Origin: Dipteronia dyeriana
Taxonomy: Eukaryota > Streptophyta > Magnoliopsida > Sapindales > Sapindaceae
Assembly: GCA_032871835.1 (NCBI GenBank)
Contig: CM065295.1
Coordinates: 63,795,687-63,859,686 of the forward strand
DNA length: 64,000 bases
Direction: 5' to 3'
Of the stretch, positions 32,821-44,008 are shown one piece after another. Both the position numbers and the translations under genes were made by a program. Numbering within the stretch: the first letter of the stretch is position 1; each line of letters begins with the position of its first letter. The notes under the pieces were generated by a model. The model had not been told where the DNA came from and searched no databases. It was given only the letters and a program-made list of their open reading frames with translations.

Positions 32821-34432
32821 AATACTTTTACCGAGTAAAATTTCGCTTCGGGCAAGAGTATTTTAATCATCTCAATTTTTAATATTTGTGCCAAAGTAAA
32901 CGTCTTATTAATGGTGACCCTGTAATTTCGATTCGCCCTCTCACGCGTGATCTTTAATGATGGCGACGTTTTGAAGCTTTGACGGCTGGGGGCTAGTTCT
33001 TGTTTTGACATGTGCTCTTCGCCTCTTCGTTTTTCGATATCATTTATGAGAAATGATCTTTGCGTCTCCCCAAACGCCGCCTACGTCATCAAACTTTGTC
33101 ATAGGTTTTTCCCGCCTTGAAACCCTAGGGTTTCATGTCACCACCCCTTTAAGTTTTTCATTATGTTTGCACTGGTTTATTCTCAAACTTTTCAGCAGCA
33201 GAAAAAGAAAATTTTCTGAACCCAGATTTCTCTAAGCAGAAAGTCGCGATTCTCTGTTGAAGATCTTGCATCAATCTCAATTCAAGGTTAGTTTTAATGG
33301 GGCCATCTTCCCGTCATCGTCTCTTTAAAATCGCTTTTGATGCGTTAGAACGTGAGGATTTCCAGTTAGTTTCTTGTATTAAACGATTACTGGGGGATAT
33401 CTCAGTAGATGAACCTTCATTTTTAGAGGTTGATGTTTCTGGGCTTCACCCTGACGTCACTTTTAGCCCTGTATCGAGTTCATCTAGTTCTGATTCTGAT
33501 ATTTCTGATCACAGGGTAACTCTTCGAAGGACGGGAAAACATCAAAGTAGAAGCGCCGTCCGCAAACACAACTCAGGCGGTATTCTGATCAGAGAGCAAA
33601 CTGTCAGCGAGAGCGAAGTTGATGAGGCATCCAGGGGGCCTCGCCTTATATTTACTGCTGACCGTCCGTGCAGGTTCGACACTAAGCCGAATGTGGCCGG
33701 GCTAGTTTAAATAGGGAAGTATCGCTCCCGATTCGACTTGCTGACTCGGTCACTCTGGTTCCTACGGGGGATAGGGCTGTGTGGAATCCTCCCCCGGGCA
33801 TGGTGGCGATTTATGGCTCCATGCTTTGCTGTGGCATCACTCTTCCTCTACAGCCATTTATTGCTTGGTTTCTGGCTGAAGTAGGAATTACTCCGGCTCA
33901 GCTGGCCCCAAACAGCTACAAAATCTTAATGTGCATGTGGAACATGTAAAGCCGGATGAACCTTTTGTCATCGTCCCCAAATGAAATCAGGCATTTCTTT
34001 ACATTAAGGCAGTCGGGCCAGACGGGGACTTACTTCCTTATGTCTAATCCGCCAGACTGCTGGGTTCTCAAGGGGACAAAAGTGAGTCGGGATGTTGATA
34101 TTTTCGACTACCCCAAAAAGAATGGTTTCATATGGGGGTTTCCTACATCCAATAAGTTATGGAAGAACAGTTGGTTTTTTACCGGAGGAAATGTCAGGCT
34201 CGAAGTCTCTCTTAAATCTGGGGATTCTCGAATGGTACTGAAAGTCCCTCGGTTCTTTTGTTCCCTTGAGGTATAGAATAAAAAGAATATCGATTACAAC
34301 TATGGCAAGCTGACCAGGCTTGCTCGGGCGGCAGTTCGTACACTAGGAAGAAAAGCAAGTCTTATCTCTTCGTTGAGTCGAAGATGATTGAGTTCGGTTT
34401 CTTCAGAAAAATTTCGGGTGAATGCAGGCAAT

Positions 34433-34514
34433 GTAAACGACTTCCGCAACCTTCTCCTTTCAATGTTACATATATTTGTTTTGTTTTGCGTTCTGACGTG
34501 GTTTTTTTTTCTAG
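34433..34514 (+). other. Intron 1 of antisense gene, copy 2
   Basis: 82 bp: GTAAACG donor and TTTTTCTAG acceptor before TGTTTGATACGG. Same position as in copy 1. Confidence 0.65.
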
Positions 34515-35353
34515 TGTTTGATACGGTCGTCGTCTGTGATCTACAGGCTCGCCAAGTAAAGAAAATCATTCAGGCGATTCGGAAAGAGACGGCTCATCAA
34601 AGTGGAGAAGGCATCGCCTCACCTGAGTCTGATGAAGAGATTGATGTCATTGAGGAACAGATTCCCGAATACGTCCCTGAGGACCTTCAGCCGATCACTG
34701 GGGAGACTAGCAGTCTGAGTGGCCCGACCGATGCTCGGCTGCCTGGCGATCGGCAAAGGCAAAGTGAAGGTCTCGGTGAGGAGCCTTCCGTGCGGACTGA
34801 CGCAGGTGTTTGGGGTAATACCCCCACCAGACAAGTGCCTGCAGGCCCCGACTTCTTCGAATCTTTCCAGGACAATGTCCTGAATGACCCCGCAGCTGAT
34901 CTCGGCTTTCGCCGTTCTCTGGGTGAGAAGCGGAAGACAGTTAGTTAGCCTACTCACCCTCTTAAAGTTCCTCGGGTGGTTTCATTCATCGATTCCAACG
35001 ATGAGGATGTTGCTGATGAGATTACCCCTAGTGTGGCACTAGAGCGTCAGTAGATGCGGCGACTTTAGAACCTAATAGGGCTTCTTCTGTCCCCGAGGTT
35101 GGAAATATAGGGGCTGAACCCTCGGGAGTTCTTTCATATCCTTCTCCGTTTTCAGAACTGAACAGGGCTTCCCCAACCCTGAGGTTGGAAGTTTGGGGCC
35201 CGAACCCTCAGGGGTTCCTTCATATCCTTCTCCCAGGATATGCTACAAGAGATGTCCTCCGGCCTGGCTTTCATCGGAGATGACCGCTGGAGTGGCTTTC
35301 AGGATGGTTTTCTGACCGTGCGTCTTCAAAAAAAAATCAACGGCGCATCGTAT

Positions 35354-35421
35354 GTAAGTTATCTGGCTTTTTTAATGTTTTTGCTTATCTGCCAGATTTC
35401 TAATCATACTTTTCTTTACAG
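35354..35421 (+). other. Intron 2 of antisense gene, copy 2
   Basis: 68 bp: GTAAGTT donor after CATCGTAT and CTTTACAG acceptor before ATGGTGGCCGAATTC. Confidence 0.62.
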
Positions 35422-36363
35422 ATGGTGGCCGAATTCGCTGAGCTAGTTCAGACGCAGCAACATCAAGCTGATCGAATAAGACGTCTGGAGGCTCAGTTGA
35501 AGGAAAATGAGGAAGGCCGCACTCGGGCAGAAGAGGCTTATCAACAAGAGGTCAGCTCTGTATAAATTTTTGCCGACCATTGCCTGGCGAAGCAAGTTGA
35601 GGCCGAGGAGAGGGTGTCTTTGGCAGAGGAGAATGTAACATCACTTTAAAATCTCTTATCCTCTGTCGAAGAATCTGTGCTCAAAGCCGAGCAGAAAGCA
35701 GAGCAGTCGAGGTCGGCGTATGAGCAAAAGATTGAAGACCTGGAGCGCCAAGTGTTGACAGTTGCATCATTATCCCGAGAGGCTAGGCTGGAACTTTAAG
35801 TATAAGGGGTGGATCGCTTATAAACATCTCCTGCTTATGATGCCCTACTCCTTCAGGAGTTTCAGCGCGGACTAGTTTCGGCCGGTGAGTTCTTTAAAGT
35901 TAAAAATAGGGCGACTGAGAAAGCCCGAGCCAATTGGGAGCTGTCAATCAAACATCACGTAGACCGGTCCTTGAAGTCCCTTCGGACTCAGATGAAGGAA
36001 TGGAAAGCTTACTGCCGTAGCCAAGGCAAAGAGCCCCATCGAATGCACTTGGGGATTCCGTCCGAACACTCTCTCTCGACCTTTTACGCTAATCAAGAGT
36101 CGGTCGAGGGTGTGGTACCAGATGTTGGGCCGGTCCCGGGCAAGGATTACAGCCAATGGATGGATGATACTGTCGACACTATAGCTTGGCCATCTAACAA
36201 AAGCCTGCTCCGTGAATACGAGATGGTGCCAGACCCGAGTATTGGCAAAGGCTTGAAATCCTCATAACCTTAATTTTGTAGAACTTGTAGAAAATTCTTT
36301 GATTTTTTATTTTTTACTATTGTAAAGAACCATTCTTTGAACTGTAACCATTCTTTTAAGAGC

Positions 36364-36369
36364 AATAAA
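36364..36369 (+). terminator. Poly(A) signal of antisense gene, copy 2
   Basis: AATAAA about 97 bp after the stop codon; conserved with copy 1. Confidence 0.5.
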
Positions 36370-36413
36370 ATTATATTTTATTCTGAATTGAATAGTCTTG
36401 ATCTGTTTATTGC

Positions 36414-36500
36414 TGATTGTTGTCGAGTGTTGTATTAAACCGGTTGATGTTCGGATAACTTAACAGAGTATCTTATTAAACTGGCTCTTTATTATTAACT
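36414..36500. repeat. Single remaining unit of the 91-bp repeat, copy 2
   Basis: It contains TATTAAACCGGTTGATGTTC and AGTATCTTATTAAACTGGC once. The array of six seen in copy 1 is absent. Confidence 0.65.
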
Positions 36501-37056
36501 GAGTCATCTTGAAACAAGCAAGTTTATACTTGGTGTTTCATACCCGGTTGCTACCCGAACATTACATCAAGGCTCACCATGATCATATGTTCGAGTCCTT
36601 ACGCAATACCAAGGACGTCTCCCCAGTTTTTATGCATAAGGGTTTACCGAATCGTTGAGTTTTTTTTTTTTTTAAAAAAAATTGCTCAACACAGCTACGC
36701 ATTCCACCTGATTTTCTTCTGATAGCGTCCCGAGCATTTTTCCAGAGTCTGGTGCATCGAGTTTGCCTTTTTGCTAAGGTCATTTTGACTATGCTCGGCT
36801 TGCATGCTCCTACGAGCTTCTCCGCCCATTCGAGATTTGATGGTCCCGAGAATTTTATTTGCATGTTCTTATTATCATGCTCTTCTTCTATATGTTCTTA
36901 TTATCATATGCTTACTTTTGGAAATCCCGAGCTTGATGCTTTTCTTTCAGAAATTTTGAGTAATTTTATTTATTACTGTAAAAAATCAACAAAGATTTAA
37001 ATTCCATAGGTTATATTTACCCTAACTAATATTATCCTGACTAGAAAGAGAAGAAT
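36501..37056 (-). other. Conserved 3' untranslated part of gag-pol, copy 2
   Basis: No domain; conserved with 17316-17877 of copy 1, including CCAAGGACGTCTCCCCAGTT. A poly(T) run at 36661-36673 is longer than in copy 1. Confidence 0.5.
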
Positions 37057-38294
37057 TTAAGGATAGAAAATCTTCAGATATTGGGCATTGCATGGTCGGG
37101 GTAAAACCCCTTCATTGGGTCGAGCAATCCAATATGCTCCATGGTCAGCTATTCCTTCGATTTTGTATGGGCCTTCCCATTTATCGGCCAGGGAGCCTAC
37201 AACTTTATTTTTCATGTTCAATGACACCCTCCTAAGTACCAGGTCACCAAGCTGGAATTTCCTGATCCGAACGTGAGAATTGTAGTGGCGAGCCACTCTT
37301 TGCTGATATGCCATATTTCTTTTTCGGGACTTCTCCCTGTTTTCTTCTAGTTCATCTAGACTTTGTAATAACATATCAATTCTGTTCTTCATCGTATAGC
37401 CTGACCCGAGGTGATGCATACGATATTTCTATGGGGATAACAGATTCTGTTCGAATGCTAAAGTGTACGGAGTCTCTCCTGTTGAAGTCATTGCTGTCGT
37501 CCAGTATGCCCATAATACTTATGGTAGCTTTTCAACCCAGCTACCTTTTTTGTCATCTAACTTTTCCTTGATAGTGTGCTTGATGATTTTGTTTACCGCT
37601 TCTACCTGGCCATTGGTTTGAGGGTGGGCAGGTGTGTCATAGTAATTGGCAATCTGATATTCCTTGCACAGCTGTCTGAATTTTAGGTTATCAAATTGGG
37701 TGCCGTTGTTTGTGATTATTGTGTCTGGAACTCCAAACCTATAAAGTATATTCTTTTTCACAAAATTTGTGGTGTTTGCTTCTGTGATATGCACTAGTGC
37801 TTCAGCTTCTGCCCACTTTGTGAAATAATCAACAGCTACTATGACGTGTTTTGCTCCACCCCCTGTTCCAGCCGGCATTAGACCGATCAGGTCTAGAGCC
37901 CACACGGCGAATGACCATGAGGGCAGTGCGGTTTTTGAGTTTTTCAGGAGGCTGGCAGATATCGTTGGCAATTTTTTGACAACTATTGCATCTTTTTGAG
38001 CACTGCTGTGCATCTGAGAAAAGTGTAGGCCAATAATAGCCTTGCCTGAGCACTTTTTGTACTAAACTTCTTCCCCCAGTGTGGTTTCCACAAACTCCTT
38101 CATGGATCTCCTGAAGTATTCGGTGTGAATCTTCTTCTGGTACACATCTCTGGAGAGCTCGGGAAAACCCTCTCCTGTATAATTCTCCTCCGATCAGGGT
38201 GTATCTTGCTGCTCGATACCTGATGCGCTTTGCTAGTATGGAATCTTCCGGGAGCACGTCTTCTTCTAGAAACCTTCTCAGCTGAATCATCCAA
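37057..38294 (-). pseudogene. Integrase, Tat/Retand copy 2
   Basis: The zinc finger is better kept than in copy 1 (37829-38290: YRRGFSRALQRCVP, HEGVCGNHTGGR, CSKRCNSC). The core (37519-38013) has AVDYFTKW and NGQVEAVNK, but the second catalytic position reads ITNNGTQFDN, Asp changed to Asn. The C-terminal barrel (37057-37419) has FQLGDLVLRRVSL and ends AQYLKIFYP. Frame changes separate the three parts. Confidence 0.83.
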
Positions 38295-38329
38295 CCGTCT
38301 TGCAGTGTTCGGATTTCTGAAATTTATAA

Positions 38330-39260
38330 GTGCTTTTGTTCGGCTGTACTTGGTTTAAGGAGATGTGCGACCGGGATAGTATTTGGTTTAATTGTGGTTG
38401 TTACTGACGTTAACTTAGACAATGCGTCGGCCTTTTCATTTTCCTCCATGGGGATCTGAGCAATCTCATATTCTTTAAATTTCTGGAGGAGCTATTTTAT
38501 GATATCTCGGTAGGCTACCATACCTTCATCTTTGGCTTGGTACTCGTCCAGAACCTGGTTGACAACTACCTGTGAGTCGCTGAATATCTCAACTTTATCT
38601 CCCCCGAGAGCTATGCAGACTCTTAGTCCAGCTAATAGTGCCTCGTACTCGGCTTGATTATTGGTTGCTTTGAAATCAAATCTCATGGCACATTCGATAT
38701 CATCTCCTTCTGGAGTGCATACTACTATCCCTGCCCCGCTGCCATGAGTGTTTAAAGAACCATCAACATACAGTTTCCATGAGAAATTTTTACCCATCAT
38801 TCTTTTTGCTTCTAGGTTTGGTTCTGTGAACTCGGCTATGAAGTCTGCCACAGCTTGTCCTTTGAGGGATGTTCTGGGGATATAATGAATGTCGAATTCA
38901 CTTAACTCGATTGCCCATTTGGTCAGTCTTCCTGATATTTTTGGCTTTTACAAAATTTGTCTTAATGGGCAGTCGGTGAGAACCTGGATTGTATGGGCCT
39001 GAAAGTATGGTCTCAGTTTTTTTACCGCTGAAACCAATGCTAAGGCCATTTTCTCTGCCTGTTAGTACCTGGTCTCAGCTGGTAAGAGTGTCTTGTTGGT
39101 ATAATACACTGGTTTCTGCACTCCATCTTTTGTTCTGACTAAGACAGAGCTTGCTGCAAGCTCAGTTATTGACAGGTATAACTGAAGTACTTCCCCCGTT
39201 TGTGGTTTTCAGAGAATTTGAGTCTGTCCCATATACTTTTTTATTTTTAAGAATGCCTGT
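38330..39260 (-). pseudogene. Two RNase H modules, Tat/Retand copy 2
   Basis: The second module is open at 38492-38851: LYVDGSLNTHGSGAGIVV (first Asp), NNQAEYEALLAGL (Glu), IFSDSQVVVNQV (Asp). The first, degenerate module (38860-39260) is interrupted, for instance by a stop at about 38948 and at 39061 (Q-stop-AE). Confidence 0.78.
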
Positions 39261-39299
39261 TCGCACTCTTCATTCTAATCGAGTCCTTTCCCTTTTTTG

Positions 39300-40690
39300 A
39301 TTACTTTGAAGAAAGGCACGCACCTGTCAGTAGCTTTTGAGATGAATCTTCCCAAGGAAGCTAAACACCCTGTCAGGCGCTGTACTTCTTTTAATGTTTT
39401 TGGTGAGGTCATTTTCTGCAGGGCCTGGATCTTCTTGGGGTTAACTTCGATTCCTCTTTGGTGAACCTAAAATCCCAGAAATCTCCCTGAAGGGACACTG
39501 AATAAACATTTGTTCGGGTTCAACTTTATCTGGTATCTCTTTAGGACATCAAATGTTTCTCTGAGGTCTAGGGCATGCTTATCAGCCGAGACGCTTTTAG
39601 TCAGCATGTCATCAATGTACACTTCCATGTTTCTTCCTATTTGCCGAGTGAAGATTTTGTTGACCAGCCTTTGATATGTAGCTCCTGTATTTTTCAAACC
39701 GAAAGGTATTACTGTGTAACAGTATAAACCCTGATCTGTTGTGAAAGCTGTCTTTTCTTCGTCGGCTTTGTTCATCCTGATCTGGTTGTTTCCTGAGTAG
39801 GCGTCTATGAAGTTGAGCAATTCGTGGCCTGCTGTAGCGTCCACCAGCTGGTCCATCCTTGGAAGTGGGAAGCTGTCTTTTGGGCATACCTTGTTCAGAT
39901 CCGTAAAATCTACGCACATTCTCCACTGCCCATTTTTCTTTTGGACAAGGACTACATTGGCTACCCACTGTGGGTAGTTGACCTCTCTAATTGATCCTGT
40001 AGTAAGTAGCTTTTCCACCTCTTGTTTGATTGCCCGACGCCTTTCGGGATTGAACGATCTTCTCTTTTGTCTCACTGGTTTCTCATTCGGGTCTACTGCG
40101 AGATGGTGAGACATTATTCGGGCATCTATCCCGACCATGTCTTCGTGACTCCAGGCGAACACATCTTTGTATTCTTTGAGCTGTTTGGTGAGGTCTTGCT
40201 TGAGTTTTCCTCCTAGGTTAGCCCCAATCTTGACCACATTGTCTGGTTCTCCTTCTTTTAATATCACTTTTTCAACTGGTTCTGTTTCAGTTTTTGTTTC
40301 ATTCGACCCTTCCCTCGGATCAAATTCAAATGATAAGAATTCTCTGGGCTGACTTGGCTGCGTTATGGTGCACACCTGTTCAATATCGTTTTTGTCTTTG
40401 TACACTGACAAGTTTGCTCTTTGGGCCATCTTCTGGGATCCCTTGACTACCCCGACCCCCTGTTCTGTCAGGAACTTCATCATTAATGCATAAGTGGCTG
40501 TCACGGCTCTTGTTTTATTCAGGAATGGTCGACCCAATAGTGCATTATACGACCAATTGTCTAAATCTACCACCACAAAGTCGAGTAGGACAGTTCTTTG
40601 GCATTGTGCTGTTCCAATTTCAAATCCTCTGAGTGGAGTATGGAAGGGTTGTAGATCTTTTCGGTCTAACATGAGTTGATTGTATACAGC
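39300..40690 (-). pseudogene. Protease to reverse transcriptase, Tat/Retand copy 2
   Basis: The longest frame in the window (39467-40672, 401 codons) runs from the protease C-terminal half (YNALLGRPFLNKTRAV) through the linker (YKDVFAWSHEDMVGID) and all RT palm motifs: WVANVVLVQKKNGQWRMCVD, FIDAYSGNNQI, YTVIPFGLKNTGATYQRL and VYIDDMLTKS. It stops at GRFLGF. The protease active site lies upstream in a damaged stretch (40690-40760), where the DNG motif is not in frame, and a deletion shortens PLRGF-to-IGTAQ compared with copy 1. Confidence 0.85.
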
Positions 40691-40724
40691 TACTTAAGGA
40701 TGTTCACCAAACACCCATTATCAA

Positions 40725-42530
40725 TCAGGATTCTCCTGACCTCCTGACCTCCTGGTGACCAACCCGGACAATTATAACCAATGCGTCATTGGCCCGAACA
40801 TCGACGCCATGAGAATCTGCCTCAGTGAATATTCTCGGGTCCCATCCTTCCTTTATCCTTTTCAGGTCCTGCTCAACCGAGTTCACATCAAAATTATTTC
40901 TTGCTTCTACCGCTTCCCTGATTTCCTGAGTTCGTTCTCGGTTGCTTTTCCCAGTAGATGGTCCCCCAAATATTGTATATATTAATTGATTGGCTTCAGG
41001 GCTGGTTCCTTGATTTCGACTAGGGTTAAGATCAGCCTTAACCTCTTTCTTATTTTCGGATCTCTCATCTTTTTTCAAGATGACATCCCGCAGGTGCCCT
41101 TCCCGAATAAGAGTCTTTATGTAATCTCTGAGTTGAAAACACTTTGAAGTCTCGTGACCGGTTTTCTTACGAAATCTGCAATACTTGGTTGTATCTTTCC
41201 GGGCAAATTGAGACTGTCGCCGTGTATCTGCCTCGGTTTTTCTCTGTGGATTGTTCAGTATTGCGCCCATTACCCACGTCTTTGCTTTTCTCCTTCCCGT
41301 TTCCCTTCTGTAGCTAGCTCTTCTTCTTCAGCCAGTGCGTATCCTCTCGCCATATCCATCATATCAGCATACCTGGTCAGCCGAGCTCTTCTCAAATCAA
41401 AAGATAGCCTTCCATTCTGCAGGTTGTTGATGAATGCAGCAATTATTGCTTCATCGTTTGCACTGCCAATCTCTTATACTGCTTGGCCGAATCTCCCTAG
41501 GTATTTCTTCAGTGACTCATCTTTTCCTTGTTTTATTTGAGCAAGGTGAGCCACTAACTTCTTGCTGTGAACATTACTCAGGAATTACCTTGAGAAGATC
41601 CTGCTCAGTTCACTGAAAATTTTGATGCTTGCTGAGGGCAACCTCCCCAACCACCTCGAAACCTATGTCTCCTAGATTTTGTGGGAAATTGAGACACAGT
41701 AAGGGATCGTTGTGGGCATACTGGGCCATGGCACTTTTATAGCGTCTCACGTGCTCTTTTGGGTCCGTGTCTTTTTTAAACTGCTCCACGTGCGACATCC
41801 TGAACCTTTCTGGGAAAAGAGTCCATAAGATTTCCTTGGTGAATGGACTATCCGAGTCCTCGTCAGATAAATCATTGTAGTCATAACGTCTGACCAATGA
41901 CTCCATCTCACATCTATTATTCTCAACTTCTTGAGTTAGGCTCTGGATCATGACATCTCTATCCCCTACCGGGCTTCCCTGACGGTTGAACAGTTGGGTA
42001 TCTGTCATTCTTTCTGGTCCTTCACTTTGATGCCGAGTTTATCGAATGACTCCGTGATGACGTTTACGATGAGGCCGATCGCTATCTTCTGATGACGACC
42101 GATCTCTGAACCGGTCATGCTTGCGGTGTCTAGTACATCAGAATGTCTGATCTTGGTCCTGTTTTTGGCGTGGTCGTTCTTCTTCAGGCTTCTCACGTCC
42201 AGTCTGGTTGATTGGGGTAGAGTTCCTTCCGGTTTCTGACATAGTTATTCCTGGTCCTACTACCATCGAGTAAAGCCTTACAGGTGGAGGATTTGGGGTT
42301 TGTGCTTCTGCGGCCAGTAGATCAACCCTAGCTGCGTCTGCCACCAATTGCTGCAATGCCTCTCGAAAATGCAGCGTCAGATCTCTGTTGGTTGGAGGAA
42401 CTTGCTGGACCCCTGCCAAGTGCGAAGGTTGGTTTTTCGTGTTTGTTGCAGGATCTCGTGATGTACTGCCTATAAGGAAATTATCCGGTGACTTTTGGCC
42501 AATCCTAGAACAGCTTCTGCTTCTTGCCAT
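40725..42530 (-). pseudogene. Gag, Tat/Retand copy 2
   Basis: It starts MARSRSCSRIGQ (42530). Open parts are 42138-42530, 41610-42008 (ending past HNDPLLCLNFPQNLGD, where copy 1 has a stop), and 40725-41270 with a knuckle-like CRFRKKTGHETSKCFQLRD. The family form is usually CxxH-x4-H-x4-C, so the first His appears changed to Arg. Compared with copy 1, a segment at about 41283-41310 is missing (the Lys-rich part before the knuckle). Confidence 0.8.
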
Positions 42531-42554
42531 TGCTTCTACTAAATCGGAGGTTCG

Positions 42555-42573
42555 CCCCTTCTTCTAACGCCAA
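42555..42573 (-). promoter_or_regulatory. Primer binding site, copy 2
   Basis: Minus TTGGCGTTAGAAGAAGGGG, one base after the LTR end. Confidence 0.6.
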
Positions 42574-42574
42574 T

Positions 42575-43439
42575 TGTTGACGTTGATTTCTGGATCGTGT
42601 CAGAAAAGCTAACAAGGATTGGATTTCGGCAATTTTAATTCAAAGAGAGAGTAACCAAGACACAAGTTTTACGTGGTAAAACTCCGATGATCGAAAAACA
42701 TCCATGTGTGGTAAAGGGATTAACCGAGCCAAAATCCACTATGAAAATAAGATGTATACAAGCTTTCGATCTCTCTTTTTCTCTATGTATTTTTCTGTTG
42801 CTTGTTGTGTATATATCTTTTTTGGGCGAGATTACATGTCTATTTATATGTTTATAGAGCCCTAATCTGTCTTGTACAAGTAATGAATCTTTGTATTTAA
42901 TTGGAATTATTTACTTGCTTGAGGTCGATTGTCTTATTTCCTGTTTCGGAGTCTTGTATGGAAGTCGAATGGGATTCTAGTAGTGCAGTCCAATTTGAAC
43001 TTGTTTCCTTATAAGAATGTAGTCTTTGTAACGAAATCAAGTTGTTTCTTGATTGAGGACTCTTCTAGCTCAGTATTCTGTTTTCTCTGGGATTCCTTCC
43101 TGATGGATATCTTCGTGTATTTTATAACTTGATTCATGTGAACTAAGCACTAAGTTTCTTATTTGGTTCACATTTATCCCGAGTAAGAACAACACTGGCT
43201 GGTCCCGAGTAGCGTCGTTTGAGCCCGAGTAGAAAATGCATTTCTGCTAACCCCGAATACATTTAATTGATTCGGAGTAGTTTAGTTGATCCCGAGTAGG
43301 TCTTGTCATACTAGTTTATTCGGGCTTCTCTTTAATGATGCCTTGTAGGATGTTTTCTGAGTGCCTATTTGGGTGTCCACCTGACAATTTTCTTCCTCTT
43401 GTCGATGACGTGTATGCTTGGTAAAATTCAAATATGACA
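42575..43439 (-). repeat. 5' LTR of Tat/Retand copy 2
   Basis: 865 bp; TGTCATATTTG start and CGTCAACA end in element orientation, with the TATA-like box ATATAAATA at 42841-42849. Confidence 0.88.
43150..43325 (-). promoter_or_regulatory. TACTCGGGA motif array in LTR U3, copy 2
   Basis: CCCGAGTA or variants at about 43177, 43203, 43222, 43252, 43275, 43289 and 43318 (the last as TTCGGGC), at the same relative place as in copy 1. Confidence 0.5.
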
Positions 43440-43680
43440 GTAATATAGACTTTTCACTTAAATAATTAGTCTATATTATTTTGATTATAAATAAGGTTCA
43501 TATTACTGGTTTAAAAATGATATCTTAATTTGTATCTAACCAACTAAATTTGATTATGTGTACATGTTTTTTTTTTAAATAATTAAATATATAATCCAAT
43601 TTGATTGGTTATACACAAATTGAAACACAAATTGTGACATTATTTTTTAATTGGTGATATGAATAATTGAATCCAAATAC

Positions 43681-44008
43681 CTTTTTTTTAAACTGCAATA
43701 ATTTTATTGATTGAAAAAACCAAGTCCTGCGAGAAACCAAAGGAAAACAAAAGCAAACAAAAACAACTGGAGCAAGACTAATAAGCCCTGAAGAACAGAG
43801 AAAACTACTACTATGCTAAATCCAAAACCAAAAATGATGACATGAACAACAAGGAATCAAATAATCTACATAGACCCACTCGAATAACCTTCATGACCCA
43901 AAGACAAATAGAGCATCATCTTCCTCACGGACAAAGGGCAGATGTACAGAGCAATGCAAACAGGCAAAAAACGAAATCAAAGTCTCAAAGGCCCCATTCA
44001 AGTCTTTC
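43681..44008 (-). other. LINE 1 3' untranslated region and poly(A)
   Basis: No coding content after GSGLQ-stop; ends in the A tract next to the target duplication. Confidence 0.6.

Larger units (their letters stand above)
33297..36267 (+). pseudogene. Antisense spliced gene of Tat/Retand, Transposase_28-like (copy 2)
   Basis: It is homologous along its length to the gene at 13707-16605. Open pieces are 33297-33710 (MGPSSRHRLFK...), 33956-34276 (the end of the conserved domain, with the Trp codon intact at IWGFPTSNK), a piece after intron 1 up to 34948, and 35971-36267 (C-terminal part, QMKEWKAYCRSQGKEPH, ending GLKSS). Stops replace codons at 33708 (GLV-stop), 33947 (MWNM-stop) and within the coiled coil. 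The start codon, both intron positions and the poly(A) signal agree with copy 1, so the gene belongs to the family and is not a chance frame. Function unknown. Confidence 0.75.
31908..43444 (-). mobile_element. Tat/Retand-type Ty3/gypsy element, copy 2
   Basis: Same family and orientation as copy 1. LTRs lie at 42575-43439 and 31913-32808; GTAAT flanks it at 31908-31912 and 43440-43444. The interior has gag, protease, RT, RNase H, integrase, a contracted 91-bp repeat region and the antisense gene. Unlike copy 1, its 3' end is normal, with a polypurine tract next to the LTR, which makes it the reference for spotting the rearrangement in copy 1. Confidence 0.9.
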
